Shown one piece after another: positions 18,253 through 29,923 of a stretch of DNA of 64,000 bases (position 1 is the stretch's first letter; the number at the start of each line of letters is the position of its first letter). Below the pieces are notes generated by a model. That model was not told the DNA's origin. It was given only the letters and a program-made list of their open reading frames with translations, and did not search any database. This stretch comes from Mannheimia sp. USDA-ARS-USMARC-1261 (lineage in GTDB: Bacteria > Pseudomonadota > Gammaproteobacteria > Enterobacterales > Pasteurellaceae): assembly GCF_000521605.1 (NCBI RefSeq), contig NZ_CP006942.1:1984001-2048000 (forward strand). The letters are read 5' to 3'. Made by a program: the position numbers and the translations under genes.

Positions 18253-19035
18253 ATGAAAATCTCAACTTCACAATATTTGGGCGGCACGATCCTACTTATT
18301 ATGCTCGGGTTCGCCTTTTTACAGCCTTATTTTTACCCGATGGATATCGGCTTTCAAGATTTAGCCAATACGCTTTCCAGCCCAAATGAATTAGCGTGGT
18401 TCGGCACAGACCATCTCGGCAGAGATATGCTTGCCCGACTTTCCTCTGCTATTCGCCTCTCTTTCGGCTTATCGCTGTTTAGCGTATTTTGTGCCTTAGT
18501 GGCAGGCTTGATTACAGGCATTATGGCAGGCTTTTTTGGTGGCTGGATCGACCGCATTTTCAGTTTTATGTGTGATTTAGTGATGGCATTACCGGGCTTA
18601 TTACTGGTATTACTCTTTGCCGCACTCTCTCCGGGTTCGTTCTGGACACTTTACTTAGGGATTTCATTGGTAATGTGGGTGGAATTTTTCCGTGTGATCC
18701 GCTCAATCAGCTCGACAATGGCAAACAGCTCAGAAATTCAAGCCTCTCGCTTAATGGGAATGGGCTGGCTTTATAGCTTCAAACGCCATTTATTACCTCG
18801 TTTACTGCCAATGATCGCCACATTATCTGCCTTTTCACTCGGCAACGCGATTTTAGCTCTCGCAACACTCGGCTTTGTAAGCGTGGGGTTACGCCCACCT
18901 ACAGCGGAGCTCGGCTTAATGATGACAGAGCTCTTCCCTTATTACTACGAAGCTCCATTGATCTTTTTACAACCGGTAGTTGCCGTATTTTTGATGGTGC
19001 TTAGCCTACAATTATTATCAGGGAGAGTGAAATAA
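18253..19035 (+). CDS. Opp/Nik-family ABC permease, DppC/NikC type
   Basis: 260 residues, somewhat short for the family (usually 270-300). It includes the typical WFGTDHLGRDMLARLSSAIR segment early on and the EAA-loop SRLMGMGWLYSFKRHLLPRLLP near 165-187. It is the second channel subunit. Its stop overlaps the ATG of the ATPase gene by one base, indicating translational coupling. Confidence 0.9.
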   Translation: MKISTSQYLGGTILLIMLGFAFLQPYFYPMDIGFQDLANTLSSPNELAWFGTDHLGRDMLARLSSAIRLSFGLSLFSVFCALVAGLITGIMAGFFGGWIDRIFSFMCDLVMALPGLLLVLLFAALSPGSFWTLYLGISLVMWVEFFRVIRSISSTMANSSEIQASRLMGMGWLYSFKRHLLPRLLPMIATLSAFSLGNAILALATLGFVSVGLRPPTAELGLMMTELFPYYYEAPLIFLQPVVAVFLMVLSLQLLSGRVK

Positions 19036-20450
19036 TGTTACTAGAAATTCAAAATGTAAGCGTACAGACCAAAGAAGGTATAACGCTGGTTCAACCTATT
19101 TCACTTTCACTGCAACAAGGCAAAAATATTACCATTTTAGGCGAAACGGGTTCAGGCAAAAGCCTGTTAATTCAAGCCATTATGGGTGCTTTACCTGAAG
19201 AGCTTATTGCAAGCGGTCAATTTTTTGTTGAAACTTGCAAAATTGATTTTAACCAACAATCTGAGATTGAAAAAATGTGGGGCAAAACCTTAGTAATGCT
19301 GCCACAAGAGCCTCGCCGCTCGCTAAATCCAATTATGGAAATTGGTAAGCAATTATGGGAAAGTTTTCACTATGTGGCTGGAAAATCTTCGCCTCAAGCA
19401 AAAACCGAAAGCCAAGCCTATTTGACCAAACTCGGTTTAGGTGAATCGGTTGAAAGCTACCCTCACCAACTTTCGGGCGGAATGGCTCAACGTGCATCTT
19501 TCGCAATTGCAACTGCTGCGGGTGGAAAAATTTTACTGGCAGATGAACCGACCAAAGGGCTTGATCCAATTAGCAAAGGCAAAGTGATTGAACTGTTAAA
19601 ATCCGCTTACCAAAATGGTGGTGGTTTATTAACCATTACCCACGATATTGAAGTTGCCGAACAACTCGGTGGCTACATACTGGTAATGAAAAAAGGCGAG
19701 CTGTTGGAACAAGGCGAGGCGGAAGCACTATTAAGCAATCCACAACACCCTTATACCCAAGCCTTAATTGCCGCTGATCCAAAACATTGGCAGCCATTGC
19801 AAGATTTGCAAAATTTGAGCCAAAAACAACCGCTTGTCTCGGTTAAAAACCTGAGTGTTGCTCGAGGTAAGAAAACCTTGTTTAGCAATCTCTCTTTTGA
19901 TTTACACAAAGGCGAAGTGCTAGGCATTGTGGGGCATAGTGGTATTGGAAAAAGCTCCCTTGCCGATGTGTTATGTGGTTTGCTAAAACCAAAATCGGGC
20001 GAGGTAAAATGGCACAGCCAAAGCCACAAAAAGCACCAGGTATTAAAGCTCTACCAAGATCCGCCCGAGGCATTTGCCCCGAATGTGAGCTTGCAAACGC
20101 TATTGGACGATGTGATTAACAAACACAAGCTCGATCGCCTACCGATTCCAAGTTTATTAGAGCAACTCTCGCTTAACCCGGAAATTTTACAACGCAGTGC
20201 CGAAAATGTGTCGGGTGGCGAGCTACAACGTGTGGCGATTTTAAGAGCGTTATTGCTCGACCCTGTGCTGCTGTTTGCTGATGAGGTAACTTCTCGACTT
20301 GACCCTATCACGCAGCAAGAAACGATTGAATTGCTGATAAACCAATGTCGAGCCAGAAATTGTAGCTTGATTTTGGTGAGCCACGATCCTTATTTAATTG
20401 AGAAATCGTGTGATACAGTGATTAATTTGGAAGATTATTTAGATAAGTAA
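19035..20450 (+). CDS. Fused double-domain ABC ATPase of the Opp/Nik-type importer
   Basis: 471 residues containing two complete ABC domains in one chain. Domain 1: Walker A GETGSGKS (36-43), signature LSGGMAQ (about 154), Walker B KILLADEPTKGLD. Domain 2: Walker A GHSGIGKS (about 299-306), signature VSGGELQ (about 391), Walker B LLFADEVTSRLD. In Opp, Dpp and Nik systems these are normally two genes (D and F); the fusion resembles YejF/GsiA but the chain is shorter than those. Both sites look catalytically intact. It completes a four-gene importer with one ATPase gene. Confidence 0.9.
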   Translation: MLLEIQNVSVQTKEGITLVQPISLSLQQGKNITILGETGSGKSLLIQAIMGALPEELIASGQFFVETCKIDFNQQSEIEKMWGKTLVMLPQEPRRSLNPIMEIGKQLWESFHYVAGKSSPQAKTESQAYLTKLGLGESVESYPHQLSGGMAQRASFAIATAAGGKILLADEPTKGLDPISKGKVIELLKSAYQNGGGLLTITHDIEVAEQLGGYILVMKKGELLEQGEAEALLSNPQHPYTQALIAADPKHWQPLQDLQNLSQKQPLVSVKNLSVARGKKTLFSNLSFDLHKGEVLGIVGHSGIGKSSLADVLCGLLKPKSGEVKWHSQSHKKHQVLKLYQDPPEAFAPNVSLQTLLDDVINKHKLDRLPIPSLLEQLSLNPEILQRSAENVSGGELQRVAILRALLLDPVLLFADEVTSRLDPITQQETIELLINQCRARNCSLILVSHDPYLIEKSCDTVINLEDYLDK

Positions 20451-20453
20451 TCA

Positions 20454-20490
20454 AAATAGGGGCAAATAATGTGATATGCCCCTATTTTTT
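20454..20490. terminator. Terminator formed by TAGGGGCA palindrome
   Basis: AAAATAGGGGCA (20454-20465) pairs with TGCCCCTATTTT (20478-20489) across a 12-base loop and is followed by more T. It lies between the convergent importer operon and rlmB and works on paper in both directions. The stem core belongs to the same GGGGC-type palindrome family found elsewhere in intergenic DNA here. Confidence 0.75.
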
Positions 20491-20492
20491 CA

Positions 20493-21236
20493 CTATTTTG
20501 CTGCTAGCTTTTGGCGAACAATTTCAAACAAGCAAACTCCTGTTGCAACCGATACGTTCAGAGATGACACAGAACCAGCCATTGGAATGCTGATGAGTTG
20601 ATCGCAATGTTCACGGGTTAGGCGACGCATTCCGTCTCCTTCTGCCCCCATCACTAAGGCAATTGAGCCGGTTAATTTCGCTTCATAAATGCCCGATGTG
20701 GCTTCACCTGCTGTGCCAACAATCCAGACGTTGTGGCGTTCTTGCAAATCACGCATTGTACGGGCAAGGTTGGTAACTCGAATTAACGGCATCACTTCTG
20801 CTGCTCCACACGCCACTTTACGGGCGATTGAAGTCAATTGAGCAGATTTATCCTTCGGTACAATAACCGCATCTACACCGGCTGCATCCGCAGTACGTAA
20901 GCACGCACCAAGATTATGTGGATCAGTTACACCGTCTAAAATAAGCAAGAGTGGATTTTGCTTTTGGCTCAAAATTGCCTCTAAATCGTGCTCATTTAAC
21001 TCTTTTTGTGGCACAACACGGGCAATAATGCCTTGATGTACTTCGCCTTGCGATTTATTATCTAACGTTTGGCGGTTTACTTGCTGAATGGAAACACCCA
21101 AGCGTTGTAGCTCGTTTAACAACGGCAGTAATCTTTTATCTTCACGTCCTTTAAGCACAAGTACTTCAATTAAACGCTCCGGAGCATTATCTAAAAAGGC
21201 TTTCACTGCGTGAATGCCATAAATTTGTTCACTCAT
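20493..21236 (-). CDS. rlmB: 23S rRNA (guanosine-2251-2'-O)-methyltransferase RlmB
   Basis: 247 residues, SPOUT-class methyltransferase. The N-terminal substrate-binding domain begins [11 protein letters not shown]. The knotted C-terminal domain has [36 protein letters not shown], and [17 protein letters not shown], the SAM-binding knot. It methylates the P-loop of 23S rRNA at G2251. ATG at 21236 is preferred; the open upstream extension runs into an intergenic palindrome. Confidence 0.95.
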   Translation of the reverse strand: MSEQIYGIHAVKAFLDNAPERLIEVLVLKGREDKRLLPLLNELQRLGVSIQQVNRQTLDNKSQGEVHQGIIARVVPQKELNEHDLEAILSQKQNPLLLILDGVTDPHNLGACLRTADAAGVDAVIVPKDKSAQLTSIARKVACGAAEVMPLIRVTNLARTMRDLQERHNVWIVGTAGEATSGIYEAKLTGSIALVMGAEGDGMRRLTREHCDQLISIPMAGSVSSLNVSVATGVCLFEIVRQKLAAK

Positions 21237-21253
21237 ATTTTTCCTTAATAATT

Positions 21254-21280
21254 GGGCGAACACATCGGTTCGCCCCTACA
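21254..21280. repeat. Intergenic palindrome, GGGCGAACA-type copy
   Basis: GGGCGAAC at 21254-21261 pairs with GTTCGCCC at 21268-21275, followed by CTACA. It lies between pssA (stop 21290) and rlmB (start 21236). Confidence 0.65.
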
Positions 21281-21289
21281 TTAAATGTT

Positions 21290-22657
21290 TTACAATAACA
21301 TCTTCACAATTTTATCGAGTTTCACTCTACCAAATTTTTTCAGCAATTTACGCACATTTTCAGGGTAATCTGTCAGCACTTCTAAATCGCTATAATGGCT
21401 TAAAACCTGCGTATGTTGGCGAATTTGGCTCAACTCCATTTCCGCTTTTTCACTTAGCTCTGCTTTCGGGTCAGAAATTAAAATCGCATTTTCAGCATCT
21501 AAACGCCACGCACGCGGATTTAAATTATTCCCTGTGAGCAAAATATAGCGGTTATCTACCCAACCCCCTTTAAGGTGGTAGCTATTTTCGCCATCTTTCC
21601 ACAAACGAATAATAAGCTGTTGATTTTGAATATAAAAATCTAACCGTTTTGCGAAAGCTCGCAAATTCTTTTCATACAAATAAGGCAGAGCTGATGCCAT
21701 CGTAAATTTTTCATCAGGCTTGGTATAGAAATCATTAGCGGTTTTATCGCCCACAATAATTTCCACTGATTTGCCGTTTGCCAGCAACCATTCAATACGA
21801 GTTCTTAACGAAAGCGGAAAATTAAAATAAGGCGTGCAAATCGTTAATTTTTGTTCTGTTTGGTAGAACAACGCCTCAATAACTTTGTTGAGCTGATTTC
21901 TACGACGTCCTAAACCAAATAATGGCGAAACCAGCAAATCGTCGCTTTTCGCAATACCGTTGAATTGATACTGCTCTCGCCCTAACTGCTTACGGAATGC
22001 TTTAATCTGTGAACGGATTTCAATAGTTTTCGGACGATTCGTCGTATCTAAACGGCTTACCACCCTGCTCGATAAAATATGTTGTTGAATAAATTCTACC
22101 CAACTATCTGCTAAGGCTTTATTTTCAATAACGTGATAGCGGTCGTAGCGATAGCGGTCTAACTGATGCAAATAAACGTTGTTGATACTTGCTCCGCTAT
22201 ACAAAATCGTATCGTCAAACACAAAACCTTTTAGGTGCAATACGCCAAACACTTCTCGCCCATTAATCGGCACGCCGTAGAACTCGATTTCTTGTCCTTC
22301 AGGGAGATTTTGTTCAGCTTTAACTTTCGTGTACCAATCAGCATTCGAGAGACTTTCCGCTTCACCAATACGTCCACGTTGGGCTCTATGCCAATCGACC
22401 AAGATTTTAATCTCTAAAGCCGGATTGCTTCGTTTCGCATTATAAAGGGCAGCCAAAATTTCTTGCCCCGCTTCGTCCTTTTCAAAATAAAGTGCTGTCA
22501 AATAGATTCTTTTTTTTGCCGTTTGAATCAGCTGTAAAATTTGCTGTTTAAACGCTTGGCTTGAACTAAGAAAAATCACCTGTTCCGCCTGCTGTGGCAA
22601 GAAAGGTAAACTTTCTATCAGCTTTTCAGCTTTGCGTTGTTTATTCAAAATTAACAT
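21290..22657 (-). CDS. pssA: CDP-diacylglycerol-serine O-phosphatidyltransferase (PssA, PLD type)
   Basis: 455 residues, the expected length of the gammaproteobacterial phospholipase-D-type phosphatidylserine synthase. Two HKD motifs are visible: HLKGFVFDD at 141-149 and HLKGGWVDN at 361-369. The enzyme makes phosphatidylserine from CDP-diacylglycerol and serine, the first step to phosphatidylethanolamine, and binds the membrane peripherally. The start MLILNKQRKAEK is ATG at 22657. It is upstream of rlmB on the same strand. Confidence 0.95.
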   Translation of the reverse strand: MLILNKQRKAEKLIESLPFLPQQAEQVIFLSSSQAFKQQILQLIQTAKKRIYLTALYFEKDEAGQEILAALYNAKRSNPALEIKILVDWHRAQRGRIGEAESLSNADWYTKVKAEQNLPEGQEIEFYGVPINGREVFGVLHLKGFVFDDTILYSGASINNVYLHQLDRYRYDRYHVIENKALADSWVEFIQQHILSSRVVSRLDTTNRPKTIEIRSQIKAFRKQLGREQYQFNGIAKSDDLLVSPLFGLGRRRNQLNKVIEALFYQTEQKLTICTPYFNFPLSLRTRIEWLLANGKSVEIIVGDKTANDFYTKPDEKFTMASALPYLYEKNLRAFAKRLDFYIQNQQLIIRLWKDGENSYHLKGGWVDNRYILLTGNNLNPRAWRLDAENAILISDPKAELSEKAEMELSQIRQHTQVLSHYSDLEVLTDYPENVRKLLKKFGRVKLDKIVKMLL

Positions 22658-23018
22658 TAATGATTCCCGATTTTTTTAATGACTGCCGACTATTTTACAC
22701 CGAAATGATTAATAAAGCGATTTTACATTAACGGCACTCGTAACTTTCAGGACTATTTGTTCTTGAGATATTTGGTTTTGTCAATTTCGGTTTGGTAAAT
22801 ATAGGAAAATTTGAGCTGTTAGCATCACTCTGGAGAAAAGGCGATTGCTGTTTGAGCAAACTTTGAGATAAATGACAGGAAAACAGTGATTTTTTTCATT
22901 TTTATAGCGAGGCAAGCGGTTGTTTTCTAGGAAAGTTTTGCAAATTTTAAGATAGGTGTCTATCTATTAGTGAAAAAACTAAAGCAGGGTTTCCCCTGCC
23001 TTAAAATACATTGAATGA
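22658..23018. other. 361-bp intergenic stretch between ileS and pssA
   Basis: No convincing gene. It holds the pssA leader (near 22660-22740), short open frames of under 12 codons, one uptake-signal-like core (about 22914-22921), an imperfect small inverted repeat GATAG..CTATC (about 22952-22964) and, at its left-hand ileS end, the ileS terminator. I see no tRNA-like fold or conserved regulatory motif. Confidence 0.6.
22972..23002 (-). terminator. Terminator of ileS
   Basis: On the minus strand the stem AAGGCAGGG / CCCTGCTTT (23002-22994 and 22989-22981, one mismatch, GAAA-like loop) is followed by AGTTTTTTC. It is 16 bases after the ileS stop. Confidence 0.75.
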
Positions 23019-25829
23019 TTACGCAAACAAACGTTTTTCACCACTGCCTGCAACATTTTCCACACAGCGTCCACATACTTCTTTGTGGCCTGCGTGCGTG
23101 CCGATGTCGGTTGCATAGTGCCAGCAACGAGGGCATTTTTCGCCATCTGCATTTTCCACTTTCACCGCCAAACCGGCTAATTCGCCTTCGGCAATATCAG
23201 CTTCAGCGAGTGGTTTTACAATTGCTTGTGAAGTAATTAATACAAAACGTAATTCATTACCAAGTTGCTCTAATAATGGAAGAATATCATCATTCGCGTA
23301 CACCGTAACTTTCGCTTCTAAACCTGCACCAATAATTTTGTCTTTACGAGCTTGCTCTAACACACGGTTTACTTCAGCACGCACTTTTAAAATTTGTTGC
23401 CAGTAAGCATCATCTAATTTATCTTGCTCAGTTAGGGCAAACAAGCTGCCGTAAAACTCTTCAGTGAACACAAATTCACTTCTGCCTTCAATTTGTGGTA
23501 AATAGCCCCAAATTTCATCTGCAGTGAAAGATAAAATTGGTGCAATCCAACGCACAAGAGCTTCTGCAATGTGCCATAACGCTGTTTGGCAACTACGGCG
23601 GGCAAGGCTGTCCGCTTTGGTGGTGTATTGGCGGTCTTTGATGATGTCGAGGTAGAATGAGCCCATTTCAATCGAGCAGAAACGCATTAAGCGTTGTACC
23701 ACCGTGTGGAATTGGTAGTTGTCGTACGCCTCTTTGATCTCGTTTTGGGCATCTAAGGCACAGCTCACTGCCCAGCGATCAAGTGCGATCATCTCTTCCG
23801 GCTTAACTAGATCACGTTTCGGATCAAAACCGTTTAAGTTTGCCAATAGGAAACGTGCGGTGTTACGGATACGGCGATAAGATTCGCCCGCACTGTTTAA
23901 AATGTTGTGCGATACCGCAATTTCACCGGTGTAGTCAGTGCTTGCCACCCATAAACGCAGAATATCTGCCCCGTTTTTGTTCCAAACTTCGCTTGGTACA
24001 ATCACGTTACCGAGCGATTTAGACATTTTTCTGCCTTTTTCATCAACGGTAAAGCCGTGGGTTAAAACCTGTTTGTAAGGGGCTTTACCGTTAGTTGCGG
24101 TAGAAAGCATTAATGAAGACATAAACCAACCACGGTGTTGATCTGAACCTTCCAAATACATATCCGCTGAATTGCCGTTAAATTCAGGGCGTTGCTCCAC
24201 TACTGAGGCATAGGTTGATCCTGAGTCGAACCACACGTCTAAGGTATCCGGCACTTTGCGGTAATCTTTCGCTTCTTCGCCAAGCAGTTCTGCTGGGTCT
24301 AAATCCCACCACGCTTGAATGCCTTTTTCTTCAACACGTTTAGCCACTTCTTCAATCAATTCTAAAGTGCGTGGGTGCAATTCTTCTGTTTCGTTGTGAA
24401 CGAACATTGCCATCGGCACGCCCCAAGTACGCTGACGTGAAATACACCAGTCTGGGCGGTTTGCAACCATCGTATCAATTCGTGCCTCGCCCCAAGATGG
24501 GATCCAACGTACAGATTTGATTTCGCCTAATGCTTGCTTGCGTAAACCTTGGGTTTCCATTCCAATAAACCATTGTGGAGTTGCACGGAAAATAATAGGG
24601 GTTTTGTGTCGCCAGCAGTGTGGGTAGCTGTGTTTGATGCGGGATAATTTCAGCAATGCCCCCACTTCTTGCAGTTTTTCCACGACTTTTTCGTTCGATT
24701 CAAATACGCCTAAGCCGGCAAAGAATGGCGTATCCGCTTTGAATTTACCGTCATTGGAAATTAAGCCTGCCATTTCAATTTTATATTTGCGAGCCACCAC
24801 AAAGTCGTCCGCACCGTGGTCAGGAGCGGTGTGAACCAAGCCAGTACCACCGTCTGTGGTAACGTGGTCGCCGAAAATAAACGGCACGCTATAATCATAG
24901 AATGGGTGATTAAAGCGTAATAATTCTAAGTTTTCGCCTTTGGTTGTGCCTAAAATTTCAAATGATTCAACGCCGGCAGCTTTTGCAACATCTTCAACTA
25001 AATCGACCGCTAGTACCACACGCTCATCTGCTAATTGTACTAAGGCATATTCAAGTTCAGGGTTAATCGCAATCGCACGGTTAGACGGAATCGTCCAAGG
25101 GGTAGTTGTCCAAATTACCGCTGATAATTTGCCCTGACCTTGTGCATTAAATTTAGCCGCTACTTCCGATTCATCTACCGCATTAAAACGCACATAAATA
25201 GATGGCGAAACTTTATCTTCATATTCCACTTCGGCTTCAGCTAATGAAGATCCACAATCTAAACACCAGTGAACCGGCTTAGAACCTTTGTATAAATGAC
25301 CGTTAGCAATCACTTTACCTAAAGTGCGGATAATATGAGCTTCAGTATCAAAATTCATTGTCAAATAGGGATTGTCCCAATCGCCTAGAATACCTAAACG
25401 CATAAAGTCCGCTTTCTGACCATCTACTTGCTCTTTGGCATAATTACGGCAGGCTTGGCAGAACTCAGCCGCTGAAATTTTTTCATTCGGCTTACCGACA
25501 ATGCCTTCTACTTTTAACTCAATCGGCAAACCGTGGCAGTCCCAACCCGGCACATAAGGCGTATCAAACCCCATTGCAGTTTTTGATTTGTTGATAATAT
25601 CTTTAAGAATATGATTTACAGCGTGCCCCAAATGGATATTACCATTTGCATACGGAGGACCATCGTGCAGAATAAAGGTTTTACTACCTTTTCTTGCTTC
25701 ACGCACTTTTTGGTATAAGTTTTTGTCATACCAATTTTTCAACATATCTGGTTCACGCTTGGCTAAATCACCACGCATCGGAAAGCCTGTTTCAGGCAGG
25801 TTAAGGGTGTTTTTGTAATCAACTGTCAT
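23019..25829 (-). CDS. ileS: Isoleucyl-tRNA synthetase
   Basis: 936 residues, class I synthetase. HIGH-type motif HLGH at 66-69, KMSKS at about 601-605, and a C-terminal zinc-binding region with CPRC and CGRC pairs. N-terminus [20 protein letters not shown] matches the E. coli enzyme. ATG at 25829 has GGAAAACAAA upstream; an ATG 12 bases earlier is less well placed. It follows ribF, the usual ribF-ileS order, but lspA does not follow as it does in many gammaproteobacteria. Confidence 0.97.
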   Translation of the reverse strand: MTVDYKNTLNLPETGFPMRGDLAKREPDMLKNWYDKNLYQKVREARKGSKTFILHDGPPYANGNIHLGHAVNHILKDIINKSKTAMGFDTPYVPGWDCHGLPIELKVEGIVGKPNEKISAAEFCQACRNYAKEQVDGQKADFMRLGILGDWDNPYLTMNFDTEAHIIRTLGKVIANGHLYKGSKPVHWCLDCGSSLAEAEVEYEDKVSPSIYVRFNAVDESEVAAKFNAQGQGKLSAVIWTTTPWTIPSNRAIAINPELEYALVQLADERVVLAVDLVEDVAKAAGVESFEILGTTKGENLELLRFNHPFYDYSVPFIFGDHVTTDGGTGLVHTAPDHGADDFVVARKYKIEMAGLISNDGKFKADTPFFAGLGVFESNEKVVEKLQEVGALLKLSRIKHSYPHCWRHKTPIIFRATPQWFIGMETQGLRKQALGEIKSVRWIPSWGEARIDTMVANRPDWCISRQRTWGVPMAMFVHNETEELHPRTLELIEEVAKRVEEKGIQAWWDLDPAELLGEEAKDYRKVPDTLDVWFDSGSTYASVVEQRPEFNGNSADMYLEGSDQHRGWFMSSLMLSTATNGKAPYKQVLTHGFTVDEKGRKMSKSLGNVIVPSEVWNKNGADILRLWVASTDYTGEIAVSHNILNSAGESYRRIRNTARFLLANLNGFDPKRDLVKPEEMIALDRWAVSCALDAQNEIKEAYDNYQFHTVVQRLMRFCSIEMGSFYLDIIKDRQYTTKADSLARRSCQTALWHIAEALVRWIAPILSFTADEIWGYLPQIEGRSEFVFTEEFYGSLFALTEQDKLDDAYWQQILKVRAEVNRVLEQARKDKIIGAGLEAKVTVYANDDILPLLEQLGNELRFVLITSQAIVKPLAEADIAEGELAGLAVKVENADGEKCPRCWHYATDIGTHAGHKEVCGRCVENVAGSGEKRLFA

Positions 25830-25862
25830 TTTGTTTTCCAATTTTAATAAAATCTCGGGGTT

Positions 25863-25890
25863 GTAGGGGCAAATTGCAATTTGCCCCTAC
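25863..25890. repeat. Perfect 28-bp intergenic palindrome
   Basis: GTAGGGGCAAATTG (25863-25876) followed by its exact reverse complement (25877-25890). It is the most symmetric copy of the GGGGC-type palindrome family and lies between ribF and ileS. It has no T run, so it is not a classical terminator. Confidence 0.75.
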
Positions 25891-25927
25891 GATATCTCTT
25901 CCAAATGAAATAAGCTAAATTGCATAA

Positions 25928-26890
25928 TTACTTTGCAAATTTCTCAAAAAATTCAACCGCTTGTAGGCGATCTTTTTCAATCTGTGCTTTTAATGCCTCA
26001 AAACTCTCAAACTTTGTTTCATTACGAATTTTTTGCAGAAAAACGACCTCAATTGCTTCGCCGTAAATGGAGGCATTAAAATCAAAAATATGCACTTCTA
26101 ATAACGGCTTTGTACCGTTAATGGTTGGGCGGTTGCCGACATTCGCAATGCCGTTGTAGCTGCCTTGTTTCGTGTTTACTTTCACCGCAAATACACCTTG
26201 AATAGGTGTAACTAAACGGTTGAGCATAATATTGGCGGTTGGGAAACCAATGGTTCTACCGAGCTTATTGCCGTGAGCAACACGCCCGTGAATTGAGTAA
26301 GGCTTACCTAATAATGTTTCGGCTAAGGCTAAATCGTTATTTTGCAAAGCCTCTCTCACTAATGAGCTACTAATTCGCTCTTCATTTAGGCTGTGAGTAT
26401 GGCTTTCTTCCACCGCGAAACGGTATTTCAGCCCTGCATTGCGTAAGGTGTCAAAATTGCCAGCACGTTGTGCACCGAAACGAAAATCGTCCCCTACGCT
26501 TAAATAACGAACTTTGAGCCGTTTTGCTAATAAATCGCTAATAAAATCGTCTGCGGAAATTTGAGCGAACTTTTCACTAAAACGAACGCACAACACGAAA
26601 TCCACTCCGGCTTCGGCTAAATATTTCAGCTTATCACGCAATCGCATTAACCTTGCAGGCGGTGTGCAAGCGGTCAAATTTCCACTTTTTTTTGCAAAAA
26701 ATTCGCGAGGCTGAGGTTCAAATAGCATTACCACCGAAGGTAAATCTAAGTCTAAGGCTTTATCACACAAACGACTTAAAATGTTTTGGTGTCCGATATG
26801 TACGCCATCGAAATTTCCAATAGAAAGAACACAGCCTTTGTTTAAAGCACTATATTTATCTAAATTGTGAAAACCTCGAATGAGCTGCAT
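25928..26890 (-). CDS. ribF: Bifunctional riboflavin kinase/FAD synthetase
   Basis: 320 residues. The N-terminal nucleotidyltransferase domain holds GNFDGVHIGHQ (about 26-36) and the C-terminal flavokinase domain holds GRTIGFPTANI and the NVGNRPTING block. It makes FMN and then FAD from riboflavin. The start is ATG at 26890. It is transcribed toward ileS and is divergent from nadR. Confidence 0.96.
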   Translation of the reverse strand: MQLIRGFHNLDKYSALNKGCVLSIGNFDGVHIGHQNILSRLCDKALDLDLPSVVMLFEPQPREFFAKKSGNLTACTPPARLMRLRDKLKYLAEAGVDFVLCVRFSEKFAQISADDFISDLLAKRLKVRYLSVGDDFRFGAQRAGNFDTLRNAGLKYRFAVEESHTHSLNEERISSSLVREALQNNDLALAETLLGKPYSIHGRVAHGNKLGRTIGFPTANIMLNRLVTPIQGVFAVKVNTKQGSYNGIANVGNRPTINGTKPLLEVHIFDFNASIYGEAIEVVFLQKIRNETKFESFEALKAQIEKDRLQAVEFFEKFAK

Positions 26891-27053
26891 AAAAATATAA
26901 ACCGTTTTATGAGTAAAAATTGCTGTGATTATAGCGAGAAATCAACAAAAAAGGAAAAAAAATCCTATGTGTTATCAATTAATGCACGAATATCACATCA
27001 ACATAGCTTTTTTCGTATAAAAAGATATTCAAATGCTACATTTTGCTATATGA

Positions 27054-28355
<1,302 letters not shown>

Positions 28356-28366
28356 CGGAATACAAG

Positions 28367-29059
28367 ATGATACTTTTTGCAGGTGATCCGCACGGTAGCT
28401 ACGAGCATCTTTACCCTGTTTTACAACAACAAACAGAGAAAGTGTCTCTAGTTATTCTAGGTGATCTCCAACTCACGACTCCCGATGAATTAGATAAACT
28501 TTCCCAACATTGCGATATTTGGTTTATTCACGGTAATCACGATAGTAAAACTGTTGCTGCCTTTGATTCTGTTTGGAATAGCCATTGGAAAGAACGCAAT
28601 ATTCACGGCAAAGTAGTGGAAATTCAAGGGGTAAAAATTGCGGGGATTGGCGGTGTGTTTCGAGGGCATATCTGGATGCCACCGAATCGACCTATGTTTT
28701 TTGACCCTATTCATTTTTGCCAATATACTCCGCAAGAGAAAATTTGGCGAGGAGGAGTGCCACTAAGACACCGTTCTTCTATTTTTCCTTCAGATTTTGA
28801 AGCATTAGAAAACGAAACAGCTGATATTTTAATTACGCACGAAGCACCTAAGCCACACCCACAAGGTTTTGCAGTAATTAACCAACTGGCTAAAAAATTA
28901 GGGGCAACTAAGATTTTTCACGGACATCATCACGATAATTTTCATTACGACAATAAAAATTCTAAATATGGTTGTCATATTTATAACATCGGTTTTCGTA
29001 GCCTTGCCGATATTGACGGTAATTACTTAATTTTAGGTGTTGATGATAGAGAGAAATAG
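28367..29059 (+). CDS. Calcineurin-like metallophosphoesterase, unknown substrate
   Basis: 230 residues. Metal-binding motifs appear in order: GDPHG (Asp7, His9), LGDLQ (Asp33), GNHD (56-59), ITHEAP (His158) and HGHHH (185-189). There is no signal peptide, so it is cytoplasmic. The gene starts 11 bases after nadR and is probably co-transcribed with it, which hints at a nucleotide or NAD-related phosphoester, but this is inference from position only. Related proteins on mobile elements have no established role. A gap of 130 bases separates it from arcA. Confidence 0.85.
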   Translation: MILFAGDPHGSYEHLYPVLQQQTEKVSLVILGDLQLTTPDELDKLSQHCDIWFIHGNHDSKTVAAFDSVWNSHWKERNIHGKVVEIQGVKIAGIGGVFRGHIWMPPNRPMFFDPIHFCQYTPQEKIWRGGVPLRHRSSIFPSDFEALENETADILITHEAPKPHPQGFAVINQLAKKLGATKIFHGHHHDNFHYDNKNSKYGCHIYNIGFRSLADIDGNYLILGVDDREK

Positions 29060-29189
29060 CTAAAAATTTGATTGAATTAAACAAATTGTCATTTTTATTC
29101 TTTCCATTTAGAAATTTATAAGTAGAATTTGAATAATTTGTAACATAAAGGTTATAAACAGAATTTATAATTAGATCAGAGGTTAAAAA

Positions 29190-29906
29190 ATGAAAATCCC
29201 ACAAATCTTAATTGTTGAGGATGAATTAGTCACAAGGAATATGCTCAAAAGCATTTTTGAGGGTGAAGGTTATCAAGTATTTCAAGCATCTAACGGCGAA
29301 GAAATGCACACAGTATTGAATGCTCAAGAAATCAATCTTGTGTTAATGGATATCAACTTACCGGGTAAAAACGGCTTAATTTTAGCTCGTGAAATTCGAG
29401 AGAACCGTAAATTACCTTTAATGTTTTTAACCGGTCGTGATAACGAAATTGATAAAATTTTAGGGTTAGAAATTGGTGCTGATGATTACATTACTAAACC
29501 GTTTAACCCACGCGAATTAACTATTCGTGCTAGAAATTTACTTCAACGCACAATGGGCGAAAAAAATGAAGCAAAAGAGCAATCCGATGTGGAACGTTAT
29601 CGCTTTAACGGCTGGACATTAGATATTCACAGCCACAGCCTTATTAATCCTGAAGGTGAAGCAACGAAATTGCCACGTAGTGAATTTAGAGCGTTATTAC
29701 ATTTCTGTGAAAATCCGGGTAAAATCCAAACTCGTGAAGATTTACTGAAGAAAATGGCAGGACGTGAATTAAAACCTCACGATAGAACCGTTGATGTAAC
29801 AATCCGTCGTATTCGTAAACATTTTGAAGATCACCCAAATACACCGGAAATGATCGTAACTATTCACGGAGAAGGTTATCGCTTCTGCGGTAATATTGAA
29901 TCTTAG
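29190..29906 (+). CDS. arcA: Aerobic respiration control response regulator ArcA
   Basis: 238 residues, the OmpR-family redox response regulator. Receiver domain: DE at 11-12, phospho-acceptor Asp54 in [13 protein letters not shown], and Lys in ITKPF. C-terminal winged helix: [20 protein letters not shown] and [15 protein letters not shown]. It is nearly identical to E. coli ArcA over the receiver. It is phosphorylated by ArcB (not in window) and represses respiratory genes under low oxygen. An outer-membrane protein gene follows after only 17 bases. Confidence 0.97.
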   Translation: MKIPQILIVEDELVTRNMLKSIFEGEGYQVFQASNGEEMHTVLNAQEINLVLMDINLPGKNGLILAREIRENRKLPLMFLTGRDNEIDKILGLEIGADDYITKPFNPRELTIRARNLLQRTMGEKNEAKEQSDVERYRFNGWTLDIHSHSLINPEGEATKLPRSEFRALLHFCENPGKIQTREDLLKKMAGRELKPHDRTVDVTIRRIRKHFEDHPNTPEMIVTIHGEGYRFCGNIES

Positions 29907-29923
29907 TCAAAGAGGAGTCATAT

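Noticed and set aside
15499-20450. sap (antimicrobial peptide) or opp operon
   Set aside because: Sap and Opp have two separate ATPase genes and other lengths; here a single fused ATPase is encoded.
22658-23018. Small gene or RNA between ileS and pssA
   Set aside because: Only very short frames without ribosome sites and no stable tRNA-like structure were seen.
29068-29081. FNR box upstream of arcA
   Set aside because: TTGAT-N4-TTAAA differs from TTGAT-N4-ATCAA at two key positions, too weak to call in A+T-rich DNA.
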